NCBI GenBank assembly: GCA_902806565.1
Contig: CADCXA010000041.1
Span: 124,001 to 188,000 of the forward strand
Direction of reading: 5' to 3'
Source of the DNA: Hypoxylon rubiginosum
Taxonomy: Eukaryota; Ascomycota; Sordariomycetes; Xylariales; Hypoxylaceae
Length of the DNA stretch: 64,000 bases
Position 1 is the stretch's first letter, and every line of letters starts with the position of its first letter. The notes under the pieces were generated by a model that saw only the letters and a list, made by a program, of their open reading frames with translations, had not been told where the DNA came from and made no database searches. A program made the position numbers and the translations under genes. This document shows positions 1-10,493 of this stretch, in pieces.

Positions 1-1240
1 TTTTTGGAGATCAGGCACCCCTTGTCGAATTGAAAGGAGAAGAAGGCGAAAGAAACAAAAATTCGGGTGTGCTTCGTTCTTCAATGTGTGTGCGCGTGTG
101 TGTATCCTGTCCTATCGAGGAAATTTATGTGCCGGCCGCCAGCTAACTCCCGTACCCTAGGTCGAGTGAGGCTGGTAGGGTTTTGCCTTTTTCGCCTCAA
201 TGAGCTGGCTACCTAGGATGGGTGGTGTCGTCCCTCGCCTGACCCCATTGATCAATCAGAACCCCTAACACCTCACCATCTCCGGTGAATTGTTCGTCGT
301 CTTTCTCCATTTTGCCTCGACGGAGTCGTGTCGTTCCGTACGAATAGGGAAAGTCTTGGCTACATATCTCTTGTTCAGCAGGTTCGAAAAGCTGGCCAGA
401 TCTTCTTCCAATGCCCTCAGGCACACCGACGGCCTTACAGGCAATGATGCGTACCTGGCGTACCGAATATGAAGATGTTCTGGACACCGGATGATCCTGC
501 TTCTATCGCCGGATGCGGGAGTGAGGATGTCGTTCCCTTGGCAGTGTGTCCGTGATCATAAGGCTACTGTGACTGTTGAAGGTCCCACACCCTTTCCAGT
601 ATTCATGGAAACCATCGCAAGCAATGTCGTATCCAATCATTGTTGACCAAACACAGTGAACAAGTGCATGTGTGGACATTAGTAGCGCTCGGCTAGTAGG
701 AGTCGAGCCTCGTCAAGTACTGGTCGTGAATCAGCACATTTGCATATGCTGATCTATCAACAAACCCCCATTGCTCGCTTCGCCAGGGGTACGATAGTTA
801 CATGTTTTCATACATGTATCAATGAAGGACGTTGCTGAGACATTAATATGCCGAACTCAGTCCCTGGTTTAAGCATACGACACTAGTTTCATAGTCCAAA
901 GCGTGAAGTTTCATAAGAGCAAAGCTCGAGAGCGTGGAAGATGTCTTGATATTCCCAAGGGCAGATGATCTCTTATAGAAGTGCCATTGAGTAAGTCGTG
1001 CATGACTATGCTCCAGATAGCTGTAGAAAACGAACAGCATCATAATAGCATGTAGCGTTCGTTTTATTATTTACCTGTATCTCAAGTCTGCTAGTCTTCA
1101 ATACTGCCTTAGTGTTACAATTCACATATTTCACACTTGAGTGCTCGACTAATATATCTGCCATTCTTTACTGCGTTCTAGATAATCCAAATATAAAAGG
1201 TGATGATAGAAAGTAAAATGAAAAATAAAAATAAAAACGA
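1..1240. other. Gene-free stretch at the left edge
   Basis: No exon set or domain is recognisable here. The longest open frame (209-487, minus) resembles no family I know and has no intron signals around it. The sequence is moderately AT-rich from about 600 onward. Confidence 0.5.
1221..1238 (-). terminator. Pol III terminator of tRNA-Arg
   Basis: Read on the minus strand, three runs of five T separated by single A residues begin three bases after the tRNA 3' end. T-runs of this kind end RNA polymerase III transcription. The tandem runs would act as a strong stop with back-ups. Confidence 0.75.
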
Positions 1241-1326
1241 ACCGCACCTGGGACTCGAACCCAGAATCTTCGGCTTCCAAATCTTCTTGTAGAAGGCCGA
1301 CGAGTTAACCATTTCTCTAGTGCGGC
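1241..1326 (-). tRNA. tRNA-Arg (anticodon UCU) with a 14-nt intron
   Basis: The minus strand folds as a tRNA. The acceptor stem is GCCGCAC with GTGCGGT (one G-U pair at the end), followed by the invariant T8-A9, a D arm GAG...CTC, anticodon stem TCGGC/GCCGA and a T arm CTGGG-TTCGAGT-CCCAG. The anticodon loop is 14 nt too long, which fits the canonical eukaryotic intron just 3' of position 37. Removing it leaves a 7-nt loop with anticodon TCT. The intron carries AGA, which can pair with the anticodon as in typical pre-tRNAs. Pol III T-runs follow directly. Anticodon and fold are read directly from sequence; the exact intron boundaries are inferred. Confidence 0.88.
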
Positions 1327-1362
1327 CTCTTAACACCATTAGACCATTAGGCTACTTCCGGG
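1327..1362 (-). repeat. tRNA D-arm-like relic next to tRNA-Arg
   Basis: On the minus strand this reads GTAGCCTAATGGTCTAATGG, like a tRNA A-box/D-arm. The same motif in a better form (GTGGCCTAATGGCCTAGTGG) lies in the fold-back at 3307-3336, so both probably derive from one tRNA-related sequence. No complete tRNA can be folded here. Confidence 0.4.
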
Positions 1363-1900
1363 GTAGTAATGGATGTTCTTGCTGCCTCTGTTTGATAATG
1401 GTATATATTAAGGAAGGTGCTGGGGAACTTGCTAGGATGACAAAACCTTACGTGTTTTCCACCGATACGACGATAGCACCGCTAACTACACCTAGGCGAT
1501 TTATGCCTTTGGATTGAACAGCTCTTTCCCTTCTTTAATATTGCCTTATGGTCTTACCAAGTGGCACCTATCTTTTATATTTCTTGCAGAGCAAGCACTG
1601 GAACTATGTGAAAGTAACTCGGTACGGACTGAGTATTTCAACCAGGGACACGGGTAACTGGATATCGCCCTATGGCCATCTTCCAAATAGTATACCTCAG
1701 TTTGATGCCAGGAAGGCCCTTTTATAGAAAACTATCTACCGCAATGCATCTAGGATGTCTCGGGACTGACTAGGACGTGTGCTGGATACACAAAAGTTGA
1801 CGTGTTGGTTCTAAGAATGTGGTGCAAGTTCTATGGATGCCTGACTCCTCATAGTTAACGTGGATGTTACCTACCTAGGTAGATAGCTTGAAAGAAGTCG

Positions 1901-3130
1901 TCACTCAGGACGTGCCCACATTCTGGACCAAATCCCCTGATCTGGTCATAATCTGAGGTGCTACAACAGCTGCAGGTCCTTTGTCCTAAACCGGTATTGT
2001 AGTTTTCTTTACCTTGATCATAGCTATCCAAGATCATATGTGTCAAACTTTCGAATCATATCCCGGAAATAACCGTAGGAAATCTCTTAGAATCAACGTA
2101 ATGATGGTATTCAGCAATAGTCAATAGGACACTGGCCATACATTGAAATGAAGGAAGTAAATGTCCATAAGAGCTCTCTCTGTTCGGCTAACAATCGCAG
2201 TTCCTTCTCTCGCATACGACTTCAACACCAACCACACTGCTTTCCGCTATACATCTTAGCATATACTTTGACGAAGTGAGCATCATACATCTCTCCAGTT
2301 TCAAAAACACTGGCAACCAAACATGTCCTCCAGACCTTCAAAGGCGGAAGTCCAGGTAGTCACCGGCAACGTACAGCGTCAGGCGAGAGCGAACGAAAAG
2401 ATCCAGGAAGTTCTGAGCGACTCCATCACAGACGAGGCCATCAAGAGATCTATAGAGGCAGATATGCTTAGATCCGAGCCTGTTAACAACAGAATCAAGG
2501 CCGCCTTGATTCGGCTCAGGGCGAGTACGGGTTGGGCGGTATTGATGAGCGGCCGCAAGATGTCGGACCAGGACTGGGAAACGTGTCGGAGCGACTATCA
2601 CGCGCTCTCTAGTGACGTAAATGTACTCACTTCAATCATGGAAAGTGCCTTGGGCAGGGTGGGATGTTCGATGAACGACTTCTCGGACGACAGTACTTAA
2701 GGCGGCAACAATGGGAAGTGGCATGTCTAGATTCACTACGTGTACACGACTCAGTTGACACCTGTAGCCGAGGGAGCTGAGATTATGGAGTATTTTTAGC
2801 GAATGAATTTTATTTGATACACATGGTGTTATTTACGTTTGAGTAAGATGATGGTGTGATTTGAGCTTTGCTTACCTAAAATGATGATAGCAGCTTGTAA
2901 TACAGCTAAAGATGACACGTATGCTGCTATGGTAATGTGGGCATGGTAGGTTCGGTCAGGGTGCAAGACTGTTAAGGTAACAAAATAGGGGTAGGTGGAA
3001 AATCAAGAGAAAAGCTTGACCTAGGTACTCGTCCTTAAATTTTTAGCGAGGGCTGTAGGTGTCTACGAACTGTCTACCAGCGGCATAGTGTCCTTGAGGG
3101 ACGTATCATAAATTTCTATGGAGTACCGGG
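1901..3130. repeat. Diverged duplication, copy 1
   Basis: This block matches 4040-5610 in order and orientation. Shared landmarks are an exact 19-mer at 2095-2113 (AACGTAATGATGGTATTCA), GACACTGGCCATA near 2128, CTTTGACGAAGTGA near 2266, the small gene, and then AACAAAATAGGGG near 2980 with CTACCAGCGGCA near 3075. No terminal inverted repeats or transposase were seen. The two copies are separated by about 0.9 kb containing a tRNA-like fold-back. Confidence 0.6.
2323..2700 (+). CDS. Small hypothetical protein, duplicated locus copy 1
   Basis: A 125-residue protein with no recognised domain. It starts at an ATG in good fungal context (CCAAACATG). It has no signal peptide and no membrane segment. 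The sequence is rich in charged residues and looks helical, for example AIKRSIEADMLRSEPVNN around residues 39-56. It aligns weakly with the gene at 4520-4909: VNxRI, then a DxDW motif (DQDW here) and an RS-rich stretch occur in the same order, and both lie in the same place within matched flanking sequence. I infer fast-evolving paralogues. Function is unknown. The conserved upstream flank supports a real transcription unit, but a degenerating element cannot be excluded. Confidence 0.5.
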   Translation: MSSRPSKAEVQVVTGNVQRQARANEKIQEVLSDSITDEAIKRSIEADMLRSEPVNNRIKAALIRLRASTGWAVLMSGRKMSDQDWETCRSDYHALSSDVNVLTSIMESALGRVGCSMNDFSDDST

Positions 3131-3208
3131 AGATCATGCCTTTGGACATATATCGGATGAAAGCTGGTGTTTCGGTTGACAAGTGAAAAAAAAAATTTGC
3201 AAAAGCTC

Positions 3209-3363
3209 AGCCAGGTTCGAGCCCCCGGCGGGGCTCGAACCTGGCTTACGAAAATCCTCGGGAGGATTTTACTGAAAAGCCGGACGCGGGGCGGGGCCGG
3301 GTTCTCGCACTCTAACCACTAGGCCATTAGGCCACTTGGCCTACGGTGGCCCAGTGGTTAGAG
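3209..3363. repeat. tRNA-derived nested fold-back element
   Basis: Three hairpins occur in 155 bp. Arm 3209-3225 pairs perfectly with 3230-3246 (17 bp, 4-nt loop), and each arm contains GGTTCGA, the tRNA T-loop/B-box motif. Arm 3251-3259 pairs with 3262-3270 (9 bp, 2-nt loop). Arm 3310-3320 plus 3322-3326 pairs with 3347-3351 plus 3353-3363, and these arms contain AGTGGTTAGAG, a D-arm/A-box-like motif. The pieces look like tRNA segments copied head to head. The run after it (3500-3545) is strongly AT-rich. The fold is directly visible; the tRNA origin is inferred. Confidence 0.65.
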
Positions 3364-4039
3364 GATCTCCCGGCCGATGGAAAATGCTCTGTTGCTATGG
3401 AATATATAGTTGCGTGACCTGTCCTTCGGCCGGGGACTATCGCGAGCTTCCTTTACGCCACAGATGAATCTGAGCTTTCGATACACCTCAGCGCACATCG
3501 GATAAATTCTTTATAAATTAAAAGAATAATAATTAGTATAACTTAATAAGGCGATTCTAAGTATCTAATTAGCCGGTGAAAGTGGCAATACTAATAAAAT
3601 AAAAAGAAGTTGATCGTCCTGCCATTGCTGGAACATAACCCAACATTACCTGGATGATTGGTGCCTTCAGATTGCTTAACAATTTTCATTTATTTGATGT
3701 TAGTCTATGATACAGATTCATTAGTCAGTACAACGGCTTTACGTTAAGCAAGCTCCTACTCCTGTCTACCCATGCAAACATTCACTAAGATTACGGGGAA
3801 ATTATTCAAACAGAATTACCAATCACACCTGTCGGGAGTACGAGTCATTGGATATGTCCTCCAGGAATATCCTTAGTTGCGACCTTGTATTGTCAAGGAG
3901 AACACCACTAGATACGGTACGCCACAAGTCCACAAGTCCGGGGGATACCTTTGCCCTTGCTCATAATTGACTACATACCTCTTCGATCATTTTGCTCGTA
4001 CGCAGATATTGCTTGTCAGATACCTGGTAGTTTGACAGA

Positions 4040-5610
4040 ATGTATCATTTAGGACGTGTTCATACTCTACATTGATTCTACTGACCAGGATATAATCTAA
4101 GGTAGCACAACAGCTACAAATCGGTTACCTATTCTAGATCGTCAACGTAGTCTCCCGTATATACGGCTTAATCACAGCTTCCAAAAACCACGCTGATTAT
4201 GCTCTCATATCATCTTCTGGCAACATCTGTAGGAAAACTCTTGGAGCTAACGTAATGATGGTATTCAATAATGATCGTGTTGTTCACGGGACACTGGCCA
4301 TATGCCCATTTGAAATTGAAAAACATGTAGCAGAAGTCCATAAAAGCTCTCACCGTTGGCCTACCAGTTGAACTTCCTTTATCTCTCAAACAAACCTCAG
4401 CACTCAGCACATTGCTTTTCGCCGACCAAGCTTCGTGTCGAAATACGATATCATACACTTTGACGAAGTGAACATCGGATATTTTCCTCCCTCAGTCTCA
4501 AGAATTCGACCAACCGAAAATGCCTTCAGCGCATAGTAGCCATCGACAGCGGAGACGGCGACGGGCTTTGACATACGAGGAGTATCAACGGCAGATACTC
4601 GAGTGCCAGACATTCGGCACCAGGTTTGAAGGAATGTATAGCAGTCGCGGTACTTCGGATGCCACTCGGATGGCCATAGACTACGCAATGAGAAGAGACG
4701 CCAGACGCGTCAACGACCGTATTGAGAGGCTTACAAATGAGCTCAACAACTCCACGTATTTCAGGCGGCTGACTCAACAGCTCCCCCGGAGAGACGCCGA
4801 CTGGGTGGCAATTCGATCGACTGCCCGCGACCTCCTCGAGGAATTAAAAAGGCTGAAGAGAATCCAGAAGAGGGTCTTGGAAGAAACAGGATTCGTGTTC
4901 AGCAACTAGGACGTCAGTCAAGAATCAGGGCGCCCAGCAGGATCTTGGGAAATTGACCTACCCAGGAGGTAGGCAGATAGATAGATAGTCCGTCTATCGC
5001 CAAGGATTCCGAGTTGATGGAATTCCTTTTGCATGAATAAAAATAATTTGATCTGACATGACTACATGAGAATATGAGTGACAAAGGTGCTCTGGTTGTG
5101 CAGTGTATGGGGAGAATGAGCTTTACCTTGGGACCCCTTATTGTCACATAGAATCCTTCTCGGGTGGATACTCCTTCCATGATAGTCTGCTGAGAGTGCA
5201 TACTACCTCATACATAGAACCAAGCGAAGCAGCGGAATATCTCCATGGCCTGTATTGTTCAGCAGTGTCGAATGTGCCTAGATACATACCAGACGACTAG
5301 GGTCGTTAGTTGCGAGGCCGATCTTCTATTAACATAGCCAAAATCTTCTCATCAACAAAAGCATGAAAATAGCAACACTAATAGACATAAACTAGATAAA
5401 CGCACAATTCGGACTAAACATGTCCATTAGTGTGCTGCGATAATGCATTTGCACAGGACGGGCTTGGGTAGGGGTTTAAGGTGACGAAATAGGGGCTAGT
5501 AAGAATGATTTTAACATACATCTTATCCTTAATTGCCAGCAACAGCGGTGAGGACCTGTAACCTATCTACTAACGGCACAATTCCTGATAGAAATGCTAA
5601 GAATATGAAA
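4040..5610. repeat. Diverged duplication, copy 2
   Basis: This block matches 1901-3130: the exact 19-mer lies at 4249-4267, GACACTGGCCATA near 4291, CTTTGACGAAGTGA near 4458, and GACGAAATAGGGG with CTACTAACGGCA in the 3' flank near 5484 and 5568. Copy 2 is slightly longer because of small insertions. No sign of a transposon body was seen. Confidence 0.6.
4520..4909 (+). CDS. Small hypothetical protein, duplicated locus copy 2
   Basis: A 129-residue, very basic protein. It has an arginine run near the N-terminus (RQRRRRRALTYEEY, residues 9-22) and a predicted helical, possibly coiled-coil C-terminal half (LLEELKRLKRIQKRVLEE). It has no signal peptide and no membrane segment. It shares VNDRI, a DxDW motif (DADW) and the overall position with the 125-residue paralogue at 2323-2700, but residue identity is low while the upstream DNA is well matched. 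The N-terminal RQRRRRR cluster could be a nuclear-localisation signal. Function is unknown. Confidence 0.5.
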   Translation: MPSAHSSHRQRRRRRALTYEEYQRQILECQTFGTRFEGMYSSRGTSDATRMAIDYAMRRDARRVNDRIERLTNELNNSTYFRRLTQQLPRRDADWVAIRSTARDLLEELKRLKRIQKRVLEETGFVFSN

Positions 5611-8053
5611 AAGACGCCGAATCCTCCGTCTAATGGCCGATAAAGTGCTGCGACATGAAATGTCAGTACTTTCTAGTCTTTTCGTATTTGTTTTTCCCTC
5701 CAGGGTTCGCTAAATGGGCCAGATCGTACTTTTACGCAGCAAGTAGAACCCCGATCCTTGTTTTTTTTTTGCTCAAATTAATGACCAAACTAGATATAGG
5801 CTAGGGTAGTGCCAGTTGTGAAGTCAACCTGAATCTTCAGTACGTCGTTAAAACTAGCATCTTTAGCAAGAGCGATTCGGCCGGAGAACGCGAAGGAGAC
5901 AGGTCCGCATTCGAACATCGGACTTATTTATAGGATATAGATTGTCGCGGGCAGTTGGATATGCTGAAAGCTGTTTGATGATTATTACGTCGCTCTCGGT
6001 CAGTACGTCGGGTCCGGCATCATCGACAGGTCGTGTGTAATCCGCATTGCTGATTTTTAGTCCAAGGAATAGCTCCATTTAATACATGTCCGGTTCTTAG
6101 CATCTCGAGGCCGTCATATGATGTTCTGATAGGCGTTGTACCTAAAATCCTTCTAGAATTCCAAGCGGTGTAGATCATAAGAGCTGACCGATTCTGTGGA
6201 TATGCGTCCCCCAGGTACCTTTTATACAAGACACCGAGCTTAAAATAGAAAAAGGTGCAACTAGCTGGTGGAACATTTTTTCATGAATGATGGCCGTGAG
6301 AATTATGTCCAACTTCGAGTTGCTCCCGATGGATGTATTAAATATCCGGTGTGTACTACCTAGGTACATCCTGATCAAGGATGTACGAATACTGCTGATG
6401 ACAGCACTGTCGTTATCTAGATCGATTTTCTATTTTAAGACATACATCATCCATAACGTGCCTGAAACTTCGTGTGTACGTACATGTTCTTCTAAGGGAG
6501 ATCACTTGTCTCGTGTAACCATCTAAGCTAGCAATTTAGCTCATAGCTCATATATCTGTCTTTCGTTATCTTGACCGCCCATACTTGATGGTTTGCACTT
6601 CGTCGTGTATGCAAGTGTTCTGCGAGGCAGATGGTATTGTATTAGCTGCCGAGAAGAGCTGCTTACGCCCTGACGTCTTGCTGTGTCGATCCTTAGGGTC
6701 TAGACGAATTCATCAATCTCATAGAGCCTCTCTCGTCCTTTTATACGTCTAAATCTTAACTATGATGAAATGTAATTCGTACTTGTCGTCAGAAGGCTAG
6801 ATCCTATAAATTCAGATCTACTAATGCTCAATCGTCGAAGAGGCTGGTGATGTGTTCTCACCGACATCATGCTGCGGGTCCCCCTTATTGATAGGGGGGA
6901 GGAAGGATAAGAGGATAAGGGTCCTCACAGGTGCACACAGCCGGCGGGCAGCTGCAGATTATCAAGCAATTTGCTGACACCGTTGCATAAATTCGGTCCC
7001 GACCCCATGGACCGTCATAAATTCCTAAATTTATTTCTAACGACTTACTCCAGGCAAAGATTTTCGGCAGATCGCGCTTCTTCCATCCTTCGTCTTGCGT
7101 CTTGCGGGGTTTGACATAATTACTTTTTCCAGAATCCATTGCGACCCTCTAGCTGCCTCCCGGAGTTCCCTCCCCTACGCAACCGCAACCAGTTACACCA
7201 GCGAGGTGGCAAGGGGTCATGCAATATTTCTCTCTTACTGCATGGACTGCATGTAATCATCTACGCCAAGTGGCCAGAAGTCCCAGCCTGATCTAGTGGT
7301 CTAGCCGCAGATTGCAGCTCGGCCGAAGAAGCTCCTTGCAGATTTGGTTCAGGCGCCGCCGGTGACCCCCTAGACCCCTAGACCCCTAGATCCATTGAAT
7401 TCGATCATCTCCATCCTAAAATGATGATAGATCTATTCCAACGGACTACGCCGTCGCACACATTTATAGGTACATCCGACCGCGGGCTGTGTTTTTTCTT
7501 CTTCTCTTGTTCGTGCGCGGTATATCACAACGGAAGAGGACAGACAAGTACTGCCTGGTCTGTATACCGAGAAGCATGGGGGGGAGTACTTTTTTCCTAT
7601 TAAAAGAAGAAGATGGGACAAAAGTGACGCAAAGAGCCGTCCCATCTTTCCCAACTCTCACTTCGGCGATAAGGTAGACGGCTGATTGGTGCGTTCGGAT
7701 GAATCATGAATGAACTCATGAGTTACTTTATGTGATATGGCTTGCTTACCAGCGTGAGCTCCGCCCCAATCTGACGTCGCACGAATCATCCCCAGGGTCT
7801 CATTCAGGAATCCCAGGGTCTCATCAGCCATCTACAGAACTGTAGAGGTGGGGATCTCGTCTCAGCTGAAGCCTCACTGGGCAGTTGGATAGCCGGTCCC
7901 GGCAAGTAAGTCGCCGCACCTTTTTACAGGCAAGGCAGGTTAAAAGCGGCTGGTCCGCCCCCCCTTTACGCGAAACCCCCTTCGGATTTTGGTCTGACCT
8001 TTTCGACTTTCGCCTCTTGGGGTCTTGAATTGGTCAATCTCGCACGCACCAAC
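4910..8053. other. Three-kilobase stretch without a recognisable gene
   Basis: Apart from the 3' flank of duplication copy 2 (to about 5610) I see no supported gene. Two short minus-strand frames at 5863-6229 look mildly protein-like in different frames and could be a decayed gene. A short direct repeat of CCCTAGA occurs at 7367-7392. An ACCTAGGT palindrome lies at 6358-6365. Confidence 0.45.
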
Positions 8054-9470
8054 ATGACATCCGTCCTCAGGCTGGCTACCTTGAGTTACGCGATCGCTCT
8101 TGTTGATGCGAGCTTCTTATTATTCTGGTCCGATCGCGATGCGGCCAATTGGGGTCCGGCCACCCAGACAGCTGGCCTAACCGAAATAGATCCTGTAGGA
8201 TGGACACCGAAACCGACTGCGCCGCCGGGGGCCAAGCCGCTCGACTTCGACCTTCGGAGGAGGCAACAAACCACCGCTGCCAGCGCTTCTACGTGCGGAT
8301 TTCCGGCTGATAACATCAGTGGTAGGTTGATAAGCCATGTATTATCTAGCGTGCTCGCGAGAAAAAGCTCTTAACCCGTCCATAGCGCCGGCGATTACTT
8401 GCAGCAATGGAGAATACTGTCTTGCGATGCAGTGGCAAAGTGTTGCGGGGTGTTGTAGTGAAGCAGAACGCCGTGATTGCAGAGTACCGACGACTTGTAT
8501 CGAATCAACACGGTCGCAGTCGACTCAGCCAGATTCTAGGACGCTCGTCTGGTAAGCCTTGCGATTATGTTATTTTTCTTAAATTCTTCAGCTAAACCAA
8601 GAAAGCGATGACCCGGCACGTCCACGCTGTGTAACCTATTTATACGAGGCGAATTTCTTCGAGTACTTGAATGGCTTTAGTTTTCTGGCTTGCGGTAGTG
8701 ATGGCGAGGCAGCGTCCAGTACGATCGGGACTACTCCGCCTCCAGGTTGGCTCTCGGCTACAGGTTCTGAGCCATCAACATCTGGGCCGTCTACGACGGG
8801 TAGCGAACCAACGAATGCGGTAACCATTACCGTGTTTCCTGGCACCAGTTCTTCGACATCGACAGGACCGGTCGCGACAGAGCCGGTTAATGTTAGCTCA
8901 GGGACGTCAAGAACGGGTGCCATCGTCGGCGGTACAGTCGGCGGCGTTGCTGGACTTGCCCTGATCATCGCCGCTATTTTCTTTCTCTTGCGCTACCGAA
9001 GGAGAAGAGGAGCAGGAGCTAAAGAGGTGGAAGGCTCACCGCCGTATCCCCGCCGAAGCTATCCAGCCGCGAGCGTCTATCCGTCTGGACTACCTGAACC
9101 GCAATACAACTCGGACTTCTACGGGGAATTGCCTCCGCAGATGGCACAGTCATCGACTCAACACATGACAGGTTATCCACCACCGACTAACTACGAATCT
9201 AGCTATGAACCCAACTATGAACCTGTGGCCGTGCCCAGGGAAATCCACCGCCCGACACGGCCGTCTACCTTCGTACCAGGATCGCCCAAGCCGAACGAGG
9301 ACGATATAGTGTCGCCCATAACGCCCGGAGACCAACTCAACCCTGCGGACGACCCAGCGACATACACGTGGATCTCGAACCCGACACCGCCCCCGCAGTC
9401 GGAATATTCTCCGTACAGCCCGCCGCCCCCTCCACAATTCCAGTCATATCGCCCATATCCGGGTACATGA
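8054..9470 (+). CDS. Cysteine-rich single-pass membrane protein (three exons)
   Basis: Exons 8054-8321, 8386-8551 and 8606-9470 join in phase to a 432-residue protein. I chose the ATG at 8054 because it begins a signal peptide (MTSVLRLATLSYAIALVDA). An extracellular region with spaced cysteines follows (TCG, C-SNGEYC, AGCCSE, PTTCIES, LACG), then a Ser/Thr-rich stalk, one membrane span near GAIVGGTVGGVAGLALIIAA and a basic stop RYRRRRG. The cytoplasmic tail is rich in Pro, Tyr and Ser. A tribasic site (LRRRQQ) follows the pro-like segment and could be cut by a Kex2-type protease. This is the layout of fungal wall-sensor or mucin-like surface proteins. No catalytic domain is visible and the ligand is unknown. 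Confidence 0.82.
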
Positions 9471-10493
9471 ACGCGAACGCCGAGAGCAAAAAAGCGGACG
9501 ACTGCTCAACAAAAGACTCGTAGAGCGAGACACATTTTCGATGGACATATGGATTTTTCTCTCTAAGCTTACATGTACATATTGCATAGGCATTATTTAT
9601 TAGCTCTTGGGTCTGGCGTTCCGGCGGTACGTAACTATATGATACCTATTGATTTTCACGGAAATTTGGGAGGGATTGGAAGCGTCGGCTTAATCTTGAA
9701 AAGCTCTTTCATGCGGAAATGGAATGTAAGGCATGTTTATGTTGGACGAGTTTACGATTGTTGTATGGATTGTATGTACAGGCTCCCTCGTTTTTCCTTT
9801 CAAGTTCGACTACGGCAACTCGGTCGGGGAAGATTTCAATCGATCGGAATTTCGGGCATCTCATATTGTTATTTACAGACCCAAGATTCATAGTAGCTGC
9901 CGACTTCAAGTGTCTTCCAAGGATACGCGAAGAGGCATGATCTAGCGCTGACTGCTCCAGCTCGAATGGTGCTAGCTGAGAACCGAAGCACTAATGCAAT
10001 AATAAAACCAGGTTAAGAGGAACCGTCCAATTGCGACGCCATATTTACTAAGTGCTCACGTATCTATGCAGATCTTAGGCAACCTACCACCTGTATCACA
10101 ACGATGAAACGAGCCAAGAAATACGGAAAGATGCAGAAAGATGCCTACATATATCGTCTACATATATCGTGGGGTACCTAGGAGGTAGGTAGTTCACCAT
10201 CCGATTGAGACTGCTCGGGATAATGTGTGGGGAAGCCGGCAATATCAGCGATGCTACTCCATGCCTGGGTCATCATTCCGCCGACTCGGGGGCCAAATAT
10301 AATAAGCATAAGCAGACATCTACAGCGATTTATAGCACCTTTGCCCTGCCGATGATCCCGCCGTGATTTCCTCGACAAATTCTTCGAGAAGTACTCAATG
10401 AAAGAGTTAGATTAAAGGCTGATTAGATTGTCACATAGCTTAGGATAGCAGGTTGAGATTTGACTCCCCTTTGTCTAGGGAGCAAACAAGAAA
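9471..10493. other. Intergenic region
   Basis: Tail of the upstream gene and promoter of the lactate dehydrogenase gene. A direct repeat of CTACATATATCGT sits at 10146-10170, followed by a GGTACCTAGGAGGTAGGTAG near-palindrome. No gene is visible. Confidence 0.5.

Noticed and set aside
209..487. Open frame of 92 codons, minus strand, with protein-like composition
   Set aside because: No match to a family I know, no splice context and no conserved motif; not enough to call a gene.
5863..6229. Two overlapping minus-strand frames that could be a frame-broken gene
   Set aside because: Each fragment is short and I cannot name the parent family; left as unexplained sequence.
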